NCBI RefSeq assembly: GCF_904849725.1
Contig: NC_058522.1
Coordinates: 438,307,529 to 438,371,528 of the forward strand
Origin: Hordeum vulgare subsp. vulgare
Taxonomy: Eukaryota; Streptophyta; Magnoliopsida; Poales; Poaceae
Reading direction: 5' to 3'
DNA length: 64,000 bases
A program made the translations under genes and the position numbers. Positions 45,993 to 57,858 of the stretch are shown here, in pieces. The notes beneath the pieces were generated by a model. That model did not search any database, was not told the origin of the DNA, and was given only the letters and a program-made list of their open reading frames with translations. The first letter of the stretch is position 1; each line of letters begins with the position of its first letter.

Positions 45993-47628
45993 CCGCTAGT
46001 ATCACAGGGGCCGTAATTTGCTCCTCAAAGGGGGAGCCAACACTGCCTACTTTCAAGCAATTGCCAACGATCGGTGATAGAAATGTTGCATCTCGTGCTT
46101 CTGGGTGGTAGATGTGCTCCTAGAAAATCTGAATGAGATTAGGTCCCAGATTTAGTCCTTCTTCAAAGAGATCCTCATGGTGGAATCCCGTGTGGGGTCT
46201 CTAGCAAACGAATTTTTCCCTTTAGAGGAGTTAGCTCTTCCACTCTCGCCAAAAGAGGTGGGTAGGGCGATCAACTCTATGAAGGCGGGGTCACCTCCTC
46301 GTTTGGATGGCCCAGTGGTGAGCTTCTACCATAAGTTTTGGTATGTGCTTTAGCCGGTGATCATTTTTATGTTCCACAAATCTTACATTGGGACTCTCAA
46401 CGTGTCTCGGGTGAACTATGGTGTCATTATCCTGATTCCAAAGTAATTGGGGTGATAGACATTATGTAGTTTAGGCGAATCACGGTGATTAATGTTATCG
46501 AGCGGATTTTTGTGGAAGTATGTGCGACGCGGTTGGCCCCTGTTGCGGAGTGGATTGCATGCCTGCTACAGACCGCCTTCTTGACGGGCTGGTGTATCCA
46601 TGATGGGATTCTAACCCTTCACGAAATCTTCCATGAGGTGGCGTCACATGACCATAAGGGAGTTTTTCTCAAGTTGGACTTCCAGAAGACGTATGAACAT
46701 GTTGGCTGGTCGTTGTTGTGGTTAGTGCTTCAATGTTGAGGCTTCGACAAGCATTGGTGTTCATGGATCATGCAGTTGGTACGGTGTGGGAATATATCAA
46801 TTAACATTAATGGTGAGGTGGGACCACTCTGTAGATTATCTACATGAGTGAGGAAAGGGGACCATATTTCCCCTCTTCCCTTTTACCTCACCATTGATGC
46901 CTTGGTGGGCATCATGGACAAAGCTAGGATGGTAGGGCACCTCTCGGGGGTTGTGGGACACTTGAACTCTAGTGGACCTGTCACGCATCTACGTTACACA
47001 CACGATACCATGATTATGGTGGAGGGGCCGGACCTTGACATAGTCAATCTTAAGTTCCTCCTTTGTTTTGAGGCCACATCAGGCCATAATATCAATTTTC
47101 ACAAAATTTAGGTCATCGTGTTAGGGTACTGTGAGGCTAAGCAACATCAGCTTGAAGATAAATTGTATTGCAAGTTGGTTGCCTTCCCCATATCTTGTCA
47201 GGGGATGTTGATACCGACTGGAGAATTAAGGTGAGTGAATTTGACCCGTTGGTGGGGTGAGTTGCGTCCCGGATAGAACCTTGGTGCGAGCGTTTCACTT
47301 CCAAGGGGGAGTAAATCATTCCTAGTCGGCTCTAACCTATCTAGCCTTCCCATGTATATGATGGGGATGTATATCTTGCTGGAGGTTATGCATAGCGTGT
47401 TTGATAAGGATCTTGCTAGTTTCTTCTGGCTGACGGCTGACGGCCACCAGAAGTACCACATCTCAAGTGGACAGACATATTTTTACCTAAGGAGAGAGGT
47501 GTATTAGGTATCATTTCCTCGCGCATGAATGTTTCTCTCATGCTACAATGGGTCTGGTGGATCATGCATAGAGATAGGGGTTGTCGCTACAGCTTCTGAA
47601 GGCTAAGTACCTAAGGGGTGACCCCCTC
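45993..47628 (+). pseudogene. LINE K, fragment 2 (reverse transcriptase)
   Basis: Non-LTR RT signatures can be followed through several stops: AGSPPRLDGPVVSFYHKFW, NYGVIILIPK, HDHKGVFLKLDFQKTYEHV (motif A Asp kept), RKGDHISPLPFYLTIDALVG, and RYTHDTMIM where plant LINEs have YADDT, so the first catalytic Asp of that pair is lost. Open pieces are 46485-46739 and 46848-47111. The LINE is ancient and inactive. It is cut at 47628 by solo LTR H. Confidence 0.8.
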
Positions 47629-50091
47629 TGTTAGAGCATATCTCTCCATATGTGGTTTTGGTAATTCATGACAATTCCTATGGACTAATGGTTGCCTTAA
47701 GTTATATTTATAGGATTTGTCCATAGGCACTTCTTGAAGTCCATCTGTTGGGTTCAAGGAGTTTATATGATGACCAAGATGGTATTCAAGGTATTATCCA
47801 AAGAATGGTCATAGAGACACATGGTTGATCAAGATCGCCAGACAAAGAGTAAATCAAGATGATCAACACACAAAGCATACAAGATGTACCGAGAGGGATC
47901 AAGTGATCCCATGATATGGTAAGCATTGTCCATTACGTGTTTGTGCACTAACCCATGGTCTTCGTGAGAGTTCTATGTGGGGGTTAGGTGTGTTTCCATG
48001 GGCTTGCGTCAAAAGGAAGATCTCATACAACCCATGAAGGATGACGTCAAGTGGTGATAGTCATCAAGATTGCGGTGTGCAAGTTCAAGTGGATCAGCAC
48101 GAATATATCATGCTTGAATCTTGCCGTCCATTGTGGTGGCAATGGACTTGTGAAGATATGCTGAAGAGTGGCTCACCCATAGTGAGTATGGGGGAGCAAT
48201 CAACTAGTCTTCATCAAGCCAACGCAATCAAGAAAGGTGGTCCATCTTGAGGAAGCCAAGATCATCATCATCTAGCTCAAGAGGACGAGGTGCACGGTAT
48301 AGGTTTGCCCTTGATAGGTTTTCTGTTTTAGGATAGATTGATGTACTGTCAAGGGGGGCTCTCAAGTGAGTAGCTTGATTGTATCGTTCGTTGAGAGCTC
48401 AAACCATTTGCATCCTTGCATCATACCTCTTGGTTCTTGTTTGGTGTTTCTCTATGTGAGTTTTAGAGCTTATGGTCATCTTCATGACAAGCTCGAGTTC
48501 ATCGAAAACTGAGTCCATGTGCATCTTCTATGATGTTTTTTATGTTGGGAGTTTTTACGGATCTTATTCGAAGAAGGGTTCTCACCATTTTCTTATGGGC
48601 CTTTTATCACTTGCTTCTTATTGATATTTCTATCAAGATTGTGTTATCCCATGTCGTTAGCTTTCCAACAAACTTGGTTTCATTTAAATCGGAGTCCGTA
48701 TGCGAAAGTTAAAGCAGATTCAGTATCCAACGGTAGTACCGCTCCTCGTGCCAGCGGTAGTACCGCTCCTATAGCGGTAGTACCGCCCCCGGAGCTGTTG
48801 TACCGCCCCCGGAGTGGTGGTAATTTCTTACTACCGCTCTCTAGCGGTAGTACCGCTCCGGGTGGGCGGTAGTACCGCTTCGGGACGGTAGTACCTCTCT
48901 CTGAGCGGTTGTTCTTCGTCGGACTTTTTGCGAAGACTTTCTCTAGAGGTAGTACCGCCAGGGTCTAGCTATAGTAGGCTAGCGGCCGACAGGGCTAGCG
49001 GTAGTACCGTTATGCTCGGGCTGTAAGTGGGGGTAAAGGTCTGATTTCTTCCCCCACTATATAAAGGTGGTCTTCTTCCCCCTTGGACTTATCTATTCGT
49101 TGAGCTCATGTTCTACCCCCATTGTTGACCTTCTTAGAGCTTGCTTACTCTCAATCCCTCCAATGATTCTTTCTTGTTCTTGAGGGAAAAGAGAGAGGAG
49201 ATCTAGATCGACATATCCACTAATCACTTTCTCCTCTATGTGAGGGGAACCCCTTGGATCTAGATCTCGGAGTTCTTTGTGAGCTCCTTGTTCTTCCTCT
49301 TATATTTGTCCATAGCTTTTGTTGTTGTGGAGGGATTTGAGTGTGAGGGACTTGTCCACTTTGTGTGTTCTTGCCATTGCATGAGTTGCATCGGTTTGAG
49401 TTCTCCACGGTGATACATGGAAGTGAAGTTTGAGAAGCTTATTACCTTTGGTACTTAGTACCCTAGATATTGTTCTTCGTGGATGCTTTGGCGTCCTAGA
49501 AGCTTGGTGGTGTCTCGGAGCTCAATCATTGTGGTGTAAATATCCGGGCAAGCGTCGGGGTCTCCAATTAGGTTGTGGAGATTTCCGTGAGCAATTTGTA
49601 CGAGTACCGGTGACCGCCCCCAAGGTTTGCCATTTGTACGGGTTCGGTGACCGCCCTCAAGGGTCCCTTAGTGAAATCACGGCATCTTGCATTGTGCGAG
49701 GGCATGAGGAGATTACGGTGGCCTTAGTGGCATCTTGGGGAGCATTGTGCCTCCACACCGCTCCATCGGAGATTAGCATCCGCAAGGGTGTGAACTTCGG
49801 GATACATCATCGTCTCCGCGTGCCTCGGTTATCTCTTACCCGAACCCTTTACTTATGCACTTTACTTTGTGATAGCCATATTGTTTCTTGTCATATATCT
49901 TGCTATCACTTAGTTGTTTATCTTTCTTAGCATAAGTTGTTGGTGCACATAGGTGAGCCTAGTTGTTTTAGGTTTTGTGCTTGACATATTAAACGTTAGT
50001 TTTATTCCGCATCTGTTCAAGCCTAAACCGTAATTATTTTAAAGCGCCTATTCACCACCCCCCCCCTCTAGGCGACATCCACGTCCTTTCA
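47629..50091 (+). repeat. solo LTR H, Sirevirus-type
   Basis: Opens TGTTAGAGCATATCTCTCC and ends CGACATCCACGTCCTTTCA. The terminal segment CCTATTCACC...CCCTCTAGGCGA is the same type as at the end of the Sirevirus LTR at 10979. No internal region is attached. About 2.46 kb. Flanking pentamers CCCTC and CCATG do not match, so the target copy has decayed or one edge is misplaced by a few bases. A 166-codon frame at 49430-49930 has no recognisable features and I do not regard it as a gene. Confidence 0.72.
48729..49010 (+). repeat. palindromic GCGGTAGTACCGC repeat cluster in LTR H
   Basis: At least eight full or slightly altered copies of GGTAGTACCG lie in under 300 bp, with irregular spacing. 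Each copy is self-complementary around one central base. Confidence 0.8.
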
Positions 50092-50995
50092 CCATGCTCA
50101 CATACTCTCACTGGGGCGGTTCCTAGTTTTGGAAATCCATCCAACGGATCAAACATAATATTTGCTTAGGGGCTTTCGTCACTATAGGCAATGGTGAAGG
50201 AACCCAATTACGGCTTGACATATGAGTTAGTGACGAGCCACTTTGGGTGGGTTTCCTAGCTTGTTTGCTATCTATGTTGACCCATTGCTCCTGGATTTTG
50301 TGGCCATCCAGAATGAGCATTGGAACATCTTGTTTCGATGCACAATTGGGCAGGTAGACATTGTGGAATGGGGTCGATTGCGAACAACCCTCCCACTAGT
50401 GTTGCCAGGCTATCCGAACATCATTTCTTGGAGACTCTCACCATGAGATGATTTTTCTGTCAGCACGGCATATCATGCATTATTTCATTCACCCATCATC
50501 CCCTCAACTTCAACTTTGTGGAAGGCCCCGTTGTCTGTGAGGATCAATATATTTGTGTGGTAATTATTCCGTGATCACCTTCCCTCTAGGACGGAGGTAC
50601 TTAAGGGACATGTGTCGAGTGACTGCTTATGCCCTCTTTTTGTTGTTCCGGAGACCGAGGCCTGCATTTTGTTTTCGTGCACAGCTGCCCGTGCCCTATC
50701 GAGTTTCGTCCGCAAGGCCTTGGGCCCAACTGGAAGACCTGGACTCTGAGGAGTTCATTCGGACCATAGCTGTCCAGATGGTATGGAACTGCCGTCAATT
50801 TTGGCTTATATTTGTGGCGTTGTCGTGGACCTTATGAACGACTCATAACCTAATGGTGATTGAGCAGGTCTTTCCACGGAAGTCTTCTAGCTTTTTCTCT
50901 AAATTCCTTGATTTCTTGTAGCATTGGGGGCTTCTTGTTAGGCAGCGGGCCGTGATCGGCTTGGGCACATGCTGGATAGGATTATGGCTACCGTG
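50092..50995 (+). pseudogene. LINE K, fragment 3 (zf-RVT and C-terminal region)
   Basis: Reads SFGNPSNGSNIIF in one frame and TIGNGEGTQLRLDIWVSDEPLW with SWRLSP in another, the pattern of the region between RT and the zf-RVT module of plant LINEs. Cys/His and Trp positions of that module are partly visible (STLWKAPL, then a GHVSSDC-like stretch). Many stops. It ends at the copia element I. Confidence 0.65.
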
Positions 50996-53009
50996 TGTTA
51001 GAATATATGTTGTAATATATACAATTGAGATATAAACTGTATGTAGTTTTAGGGTACATCTTTTTCTGTTTAACTTGGTTGGTTAGGTGGTTGAGATTGA
51101 TATCTATATGTATAGTTAACTTGAGGATCAATCCAATCTCGCCTAACCACCGAATCATGTAAACCCTAAAGCTATGTCTATATATGTAGGGGAACGCTGC
51201 ATGGGAAACAAAAAAATTCCTATGCGCACGCAAGACATATCCATGGTGATAATACTATATGAGAGGGGAAATAGGATCCACATACCCTTGTAGATCGCTA
51301 AGAGAGAAGTGTTAAGAAACGTGATTGATGCAGTCGAACTTCTTCGCGGTTCAAATCGCAAGCCATGCCACGAACTCCTTCCCGATCTAGCACCGAACGG
51401 ACCGCACCTCCGCATTCAGCACACGTGCAGCTCGATGACGATCTCCGTCTTCTTGATCCAACAAGAGAGATGAAGGAGTAGCTGAATTATTCGGAAGCAC
51501 GACGGCATGGCGGCGATGGTGGTGGATCTACTCCAGCAGGCCTTCTTCGTACAGTATAGAACTAGCTACATGATGTCACGAAGTGGTGGAGGGAGAGAGG
51601 GCTGCGCCTTGGCTTGAGGTGCCAAAAACCTCTCTCACCTCCACTATATATAGGAGGGAGAGGAGGGGTGCCGCCCTAGGGTTCGACTGGCACAAGGAGA
51701 GGAGGAGGAGTCCTCCTCCAATACAGTTTGGAAGGATGACTCCCCTTGCCTTATTCGGTTTGGCCCCACCCTCCTTTCCTTGTTCCTCTTGGCCAAATAG
51801 GCCTCCTTGGGCTGGCCACCAGCCCACCAAGGGTTGGTGCACCACCCTTGGGCCTCTTTGGTTCCCTTCCAGGTGGGTGGCCCCTCCCGATGGAACTCCG
51901 GAACCCATTCGTTACTCCCCGTACTTTACCGGTAATGCCCCAAATTCTTTCGGAAGCCAAATGGACACTTCCTATATATCAATCTTCGTCTCCGGACCAT
52001 TCCGGAAACTCTCATGACATCCGGGATATCATCCGGGACACCGAGCAACATTCGGTTACCAACATCAATAATTCAACTATACTGAAACATCACCGAACCT
52101 TAAGTGTGCAGACACTGCGGGTTCGAGAACTATGTAGACATGACCGAGAGACTCTCCGGTCAATATCCAATAGCGGGACCTGTATGTCCATATTTGATCC
52201 TACATATTCTACGAAGATCTTTATCGGTTGAACCTCTATGTCAAGGACTCAGTTAATCCCATATCACATTCCCTTTGTCCTCTCTTATGTTACTTGCACG
52301 AGATTCAATCGTCGGCATCTCTATACCTATTTCAATATTGTTAATAACAAGTCTCTTTACTCATTCCGTAATACAAAATCTCATGGCTAACTCTTTAGTC
52401 ACATTGCTTGCAAGTCTTGTTTGTGATGTTGTATTACCGAGTGGGCCCCGAGATACCTCTTTGTCATACTGAGTGACAAATCCCAGTCTTGATCCATGCT
52501 AACTCAACGCACACCTTCGGAGATACCTGTAGAGCACCTTTATAGTCACCCAGTTACGTTGATACGTTTGATACACACAAGGCATTCATCCGGTGTCGGT
52601 GAGTTACATGATCTCATGGTCATAGGAATGTATACTTGACATGCAGAAAACAGTAGCAATAAAATAACACGATCACATGCTACGTTCAAAGTTTGGGTCT
52701 TGTCCATCACATCATTCTCCTAATGATGTGATCCCGTTATCAAGTGACAACACTTGTCTATGGCTAGGAAACCTTAACCATCTTTGATCAACGAGCTAGT
52801 CAACTAGAAGCTTACTAGGGACAATGTTTTGTCTATGTATCCACACATGTATTTGTGTTTCCATTCAATACAATTCTAGCATGGGTAATAAACGATTATC
52901 TTGAAATAGGAAATATAATAACTATTTTATTATTGCCTCTAGGGAATATTTCCAACAATATAAACACGCAACACGTCCCCGCTAGGCGTATGATTCAACC
53001 AAACTTACA
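50996..53009 (+). repeat. 5' LTR of copia I, split by solo LTR J
   Basis: 236 bp once J and one ATATA copy are removed. It ends AACTTACA, directly followed by TGGTATTCAAAGC, a decayed Met-tRNA primer site (53010-53022). It has a short insertion relative to the 3' LTR near 51010-51035. Confidence 0.82.
51185..52957 (-). mobile_element. solo LTR J, BARE1/WIS/Angela type
   Basis: On the minus strand it opens TGTTGGAAATATTCCC (52957) and ends GCGTTCCCCTACA (51185), 1,773 bp. Perfect ATATA copies flank it (51180-51184, 52958-52962). A minus-strand TATATATAG lies near 51645. It is the same family as LTR G but diverged and in the opposite orientation. No internal region. Confidence 0.9.
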
Positions 53010-53054
53010 TGGTATTCAAAGCCTAGTCCTCTAGCACATCCTTGATGTGCTGCC

Positions 53055-53980
53055 ATGGCCTCAAGCTCCACCACCGCCATCGCCACATGCGCGCTCATCC
53101 CCATCGTTGAACGCCTCCACCGCTCCAACTTCCTAGTATGGCGTGCGCATCCCGTCTCCTACCTAAGCTCACAGAGGGAGGAATCAGCCCGCATGTTGAC
53201 CGACAAGGAAGGCAAACCCACAGATGTACCCAACCCGGCGTGTGAGACCGCCAAGGAGCAAGACTCACAGTTTTTGAGTTTTATCTTCAATTCAATCTCA
53301 CCTCTTGTGATGGTTCGGGCCGCCCAATGCACCATCGTTGCCGCAGCATGGACTGCGATCACGGGGATGTTCATCTCCCAGACGCAAGCACACGTGGTGA
53401 ACATGAGGATGATCATGTCAATGATTAAGAAGGCACCTGAACTATGGCCGAATACATCGGCCGCATGAAGGCACTCGGCAGCGAGTTGGCCTCTGCTGGA
53501 AAACCCCTCACCGACAATGACATGGTGTTGTACATCCTCGTCGGACTCGACTTTGACTACATGTCCTTTATCTCCTTCGTGTGTGCACAGACTGCTCCCA
53601 TCAAGGTGAGCGAGCTCTACTTGCAGCTTATCGGCTTCGAGAGCATGTTAGCCATGTTCGAGAGAGGCCAGTCCTCCCACTCATCTGCCAACGCCATCTC
53701 TCGGGGTGATGGTCATGGTGGATCCAGCCACGATGGAGGACGCGGAGGCAATGGAGGTGGACGCCATGGAGGTGGTCGTGGCAATGGTAGTGGCGGCGGT
53801 CGCGGTGGCCGTGGCAATGGAGGAAGCCGCAACGAGCTTCCAGAAGTATTCTACCAGATCTGCACGAAACCAAACCACACCACCATGGAGTGCTTCCGCC
53901 GCTTCTACGTCGCCTTCACCAAGGAGAAAAGTGTTGGAGCTGTCAACACCAACATCAAATCCTATGGCACCAACTCATAA
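53055..53980 (+). pseudogene. copia I gag
   Basis: Starts MASSSTTAIATCALIPIVER, 46 bases after the 5' LTR. The UBN2-type core includes FLVWRAHPVSYL and AAWTAITGMF. A frameshift at about 53444-53468 joins it to EYIGRMKALGSELASAGKPL and LVGLDFDYMSFI. A Gly/Arg/His-rich stretch follows, and then a zinc-knuckle relic YQICTKPNHTTMEC whose first Cys is replaced by Tyr, so metal binding is probably lost. Confidence 0.8.
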
Positions 53981-55411
53981 GGTGTCGACACCAATTGGTA
54001 CATTGACACCGGGGCAACCGACCACTTCAACAGTGAGTTTGACAAGCTCACAGTGAGGGAGAAGTACTCCGTCCAATCAAGTGAACATGCCAAACGGCGA
54101 AGGTATGAAAATTAGCCATGTTGGTCAAGCCTATATTCATACCCTTACACGTAATCTTCATCTCAAGAATGTATTATATGTGCCTCAAGCTACCAAACAC
54201 TCGATTTCTACCCATCGTCTATCATGTGATAATTATTCCTTCCTTGAAACCCATCCTCACTTCTTCTTTGTAAAGTACAAGGCAATGAATAAAACTCTTC
54301 TTCAAGACAGGTGCAGAGGTGGCCTCTATCCACTCTCATCTGCTCCTTTTGAGCTCAGGCAGGCAAGCTTTTGGTGCAACGAAGGTCTCTCCATCACGGT
54401 GGCACAGCCGATTAGGTCATCCTTCGTCAACAATCGTTCAACATGTTCTTAGGAAGAATAAAATTTCTTTGTACAGTAGTGAGTTGAATAAAGAGGGGGT
54501 CTTTGTGACGCTTGTAAAATGGGAAAAAATCATCAACTTCCTTATCCAAATTCTAGTAGTGTTTCCAAATCTCCTTTAGAGCTAGTTTTTTCATATGTAT
54601 GGGGGCCTGCCCGTGATTCTATCAATAGAAAGAACTATTATGTTAGGTTTGTTGATGATTACAGCAAGTTCACTTGGATCTATATTCTTAAACATAAATA
54701 TAAAGTCTTTAAAATCTTTCATGAATTTCAAGCCCGTGTTGAATGGCATTTTGATCGCAAAATCATCACCATGCAAACTAATTGGGGTGGTGAGTATGAA
54801 GGGTTGAACTCCTTCTTTCATCAAATAGGCATTACTCATCATGTCTCATGCCCTCATGCACATCAACATAATGGCCCCACTAGTGAAAATATCGCCATCT
54901 TGTGCAAGTTGATCTTTCCCTTCTTGCTCATGCTTCAATGCCCTTAAAATTTTGGGATGAGTTATTCATAGCAGCCACTTATCTCATCAATAGAACCCCT
55001 AGCAAAGTCACTAATCTTGAAACACCTCTTCAGCGACTATTCCAAGAAAAATCAAACTATCACACCCTTCGTATATTCAGTCGTGCGTGTTGGCCAAATC
55101 TTCGTCCATTCAATTCCAAAAAACTTGAATTCTGCTCCAAGCAATGTGTTTTTCTTGGCTATAGCAATCTCCACGAAGGTTTCAAATGTCTTGACATTGC
55201 TGCTAGACAGGTCTATATTTCACAAGATGTTGTGTTTAACAAAACAGTCTTTCCGTTCGCCTCCTTAAATCCTAATGTCGGTGCTCATCTTCGAGCTGAA
55301 ACCCTTCTTCTCCCAGAAACACCACCCGCACAACCACTTGATCATGGGGATGAACATATGGTTGATCCATCGGTTAATAGTCAAAAAAATCTGCTATTAA
55401 TTTTGGAGTAA
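53981..55411 (+). pseudogene. copia I protease and integrase
   Basis: The protease core NWYIDTGATDHF follows the gag stop. The pre-integrase region (LHLKNVLYVPQATKHSIS) and the integrase lie in several registers. The integrase reads FVDDYSKFTWIYILK. The first catalytic Asp position reads YVWGPA where relatives have DVWGPA, and the second reads QTNWGGEY where relatives have QTDWGGEY. After SLLAHASMPLKFWDELFIAATYLINR the C-terminal part (FLGYSNLHEGFKCLD) is open. It is inactive both by frameshift and by active-site change. Confidence 0.8.
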
Positions 55412-55419
55412 ACCCTGTT

Positions 55420-57019
55420 TTGCGTCATGATTTTATGCAGCAGAATGGTGCGGAACACGAGGAAGATTCAGATGCTACCACACCTGGCGCTAACACAACT
55501 GTTGGCGGAAATCCCGAGGAGTATCTCTCGTCGGCTGCACCTGCCAGCGGAGCCAGCAGCGCTCCGGTCGGGACAGAAAACGCGCCCACTGACTGCGGGT
55601 CCAAGGGAGCGCACTCTACACCGAGCGGCCCCAAGCGCGGCGCCCAACCAGACATGGTTTCGCAATGGATCTCTGACAACCACCCTGGATCTGCTGCGGT
55701 TTCTAAGTCTGTCGAGGTCCACCTCGGATCTAGCGCACCAGGATCAAGTGGATCAGGATCCTCTGTACCGACGTCATCTACAGCAGTCCCTGTGCAAATA
55801 CAGAAAACAAGATTGCAACATGGTGTTTTGAAACCAAAAATACGTAGAGATGGCACAGACAGGTATGACAAACTTTGTTTTGCAGGATTAACTACCACAG
55901 GAGAACCGAATAATTTGCATGAATCCCTAGAAAACAAGAATTGGAAAAATGCTATGGAAGAAGAATATTATAAAAAAATAAGACATGGCATCTAGTTCCT
56001 CCAGCAAGGGGTAGAAATATTATTTATTGTAAATGGGTATATAGAATTAAAAAGAAATCAAATGGAGTAATAGATAGGTATAAGGCTAGATTAGTTGCAA
56101 AAGGCTTTAAGCGAAGATATGGCATGGACTATGAGGATACTTTTAGCCCACTTGTTAAAGCAGCTACTGTCAGACTTGTTATATCTATTGCAGTATCGAA
56201 AGGTTGGAGTCTTCGTCAGCTGGATGTGCCGAATGTGTTTCTTCATGGCGTTCTAGAGAAAGAAACGTATATGAGACAACCTCCTGAGTATGAAGTGAAC
56301 AACAAGCAACACTATGTGTGTGAGTTTGACAAAGCTTTATATGGGTTGAAACAAGCACTTAGAGCATGGTACTCTAAGTTGAGTGAAAAACTCCAAAGGT
56401 TTGGTTTCAAACCATCAAGGTCGATACATCATTGTTCTTCTATAACAAAGGCAAGACCACTATTTTTATGCTTGTATATGTTGATGACATCATTGTGGCT
56501 AGTTCATCATAGGAAGCAACTAAATCATTGTTGGAAGACCTTAAGAAGGATTTTTCATTAATATATCTTGGTGACTTGCACTATTTCTTGGGGATGGAAG
56601 TAAATAAGGTAAAAGATGCCATACTTTTAACTCAAGAAAAATATGTGTCAGATGTGCTGAAGAAAGCAGGTATGATAAATTGCAAGGTTTAAAATATGCA
56701 TTTATCAACATCTCAAAAACTCTCCAAGGAACATGGTGAATTGTTGAGTGTCGAAGATTCAACAAATTATAGAAGTGTAGTAGGTGCACTACAATACTTA
56801 ACCTTAACAAGGCCTGATATATCCTTTCCTGTGAATAAGGTGTGTCAGTTCTTGCATTCTCCTGCACTTGAACATTGGACAGTAGTAAAAAGAATTCTCA
56901 GGTACCTAAGAGGAACTATGAGTACTGGACTAAAGTTTTGCAAGTCAACGTCCACATTACTGAGTGCCTTTTCAGATGCTGATTGGGCAGGTTGTCCTGA
57001 TGATAGAAGGTCAACATGA
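55420..57019 (+). pseudogene. copia I reverse transcriptase
   Basis: A Ser/Ala/Gly-rich linker (55420-55800) leads into NWKNAMEEEYY. A second frame carries [17 protein letters not shown] and [20 protein letters not shown], then [21 protein letters not shown] (motif A) and [15 protein letters not shown]. The YVDD box ([10 protein letters not shown]) lies in a third frame after a shift at about 56440. The rest ([20 protein letters not shown] and [13 protein letters not shown]) is open to a TGA at 57017-57019. Confidence 0.82.
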
Positions 57020-57427
57020 GGGTTTGTTGTTTTCTTCGGTCCAAACTTAATATCGTGGAGTGCACAAAAACAGGCTATGGTGTCAAGATCTAGCATAGAG
57101 GCTGAGTATAAAGCTCTAGCTAATGACACGACTGAGATAATATGGGTTCAAACCTTGCTTGATGAACTTGGTGTAACTCATTCACTGGTTGACTATTTGT
57201 GGTGTGACAATCTTGGTGCCACATATCTGTCAGCAAACTCAGTGTTCCATGCTAGAACAAAGCACATTGAGGTTGATTATCATTTTGTGCATGAAAGAGT
57301 AGCAAAGAAGCTACTAGACATTCGATTCATTCCCACCAATGACCAAGTTGTCGATGGTTTTACCAAAGCCTTATCATGGCACAAGTTGGAAGACTTCAAG
57401 AACAATCTAAACTTGGTGAAGTTCTGA
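57020..57427 (+). pseudogene. copia I RNase H C-terminal part
   Basis: In frame with the preceding RT tail after one TGA. Signatures are [34 protein letters not shown] and [19 protein letters not shown]. It ends NLNLVKF and a natural stop, 12 bases before the 3' LTR and just ahead of a polypurine tract. Confidence 0.85.
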
Positions 57428-57430
57428 TTG

Positions 57431-57439
57431 AGGGGGGAG
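57431..57439 (+). other. polypurine tract of copia I
   Basis: AGGGGGGAG lies immediately before the 3' LTR start TGTTAGAATATA. Confidence 0.85.
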
Positions 57440-57858
57440 TGTTAGAATATATCTTATAACATATATGTAGTTTTAGGGTCTATCTTTTTCTATTTAACTC
57501 GGCTGGTTAGGTGGTTGAGATTGATCTCTATTGGTATAGTTAACTTGAAGATCAATCCAATCTCGCCTAACCACCGAATCATGTAAACCCCATTGTTGAG
57601 AAAATCGTTAACTGATAATTGCTCGGTTGCGTGGCGAGTAGGGAATTAATAGGCTAATCGAAAAGTTAATCAATCATTTAATCCATTAATCGAGCGATTT
57701 ATCAGTTAATCGACTACTCTACGACCCTACGAGTAGGCATTAATCGACAAGTTAGCTCGTTAATCGGACGAATTCTTAAACAAGAGTAAACCCTAAAGCT
57801 CTGTCTACGTAAACACGCAACGCGTTCGTGCTAGGCATATGCTTCAACCAAACTTACA
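57440..57858 (+). repeat. 3' LTR of copia I, split by a MITE
   Basis: 216 bp after removal of the 195-bp insert and one 8-bp target copy. It ends AACTTACA and matches the 5' LTR throughout, including TCGCCTAACCACCGAATCATG. Confidence 0.85.
57591..57785. mobile_element. hAT-like MITE inside the 3' LTR of copia I
   Basis: A 195-bp insert flanked by perfect 8-bp copies GTAAACCC (57583-57590, 57786-57793). The homologous 5' LTR lacks the insert and has a single copy. The ends are imperfect inverted repeats: TTGTTGAGAAAATCGT at the left against TTGTTTAAGAATTCGT from the right end. Inside are five same-orientation copies of TAATCG(A/G). Eight-base target copies point to the hAT superfamily. Confidence 0.72.

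Larger units (their letters stand above)
50996..57858 (+). mobile_element. degenerate Ty1-copia element I, Ale/Hopscotch-like, short LTRs
   Basis: Two LTRs of about 0.22-0.24 kb (after removing nested inserts) start TGTTAGAATATA and end AACTTACA. A primer site, gag, protease, integrase, RT and RNase H lie between them in copia order. The frame is broken in many places and the integrase catalytic residues are changed. It sits in LINE K. Flanking sequences (CCGTG, CTGCC) do not give a clean target copy. Confidence 0.85.

Noticed and set aside
48729..49010. CRISPR-like array of short repeats
   Set aside because: Units are palindromic, irregularly spaced and lie in a plant LTR; no cas genes and no uniform spacers.
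49430..49930. 166-codon frame in solo LTR H
   Set aside because: It lies wholly in LTR sequence, has no recognisable features, and its Cys/Leu-rich composition is what this LTR gives in an arbitrary frame.
47624..50096. Target duplication for solo LTR H
   Set aside because: CCCTC and CCATG do not match; I could not find an alternative edge that gives equal pentamers.
55425..55937. 170-codon minus-strand frame
   Set aside because: Opposite strand of the copia I linker between integrase and RT; no independent support.
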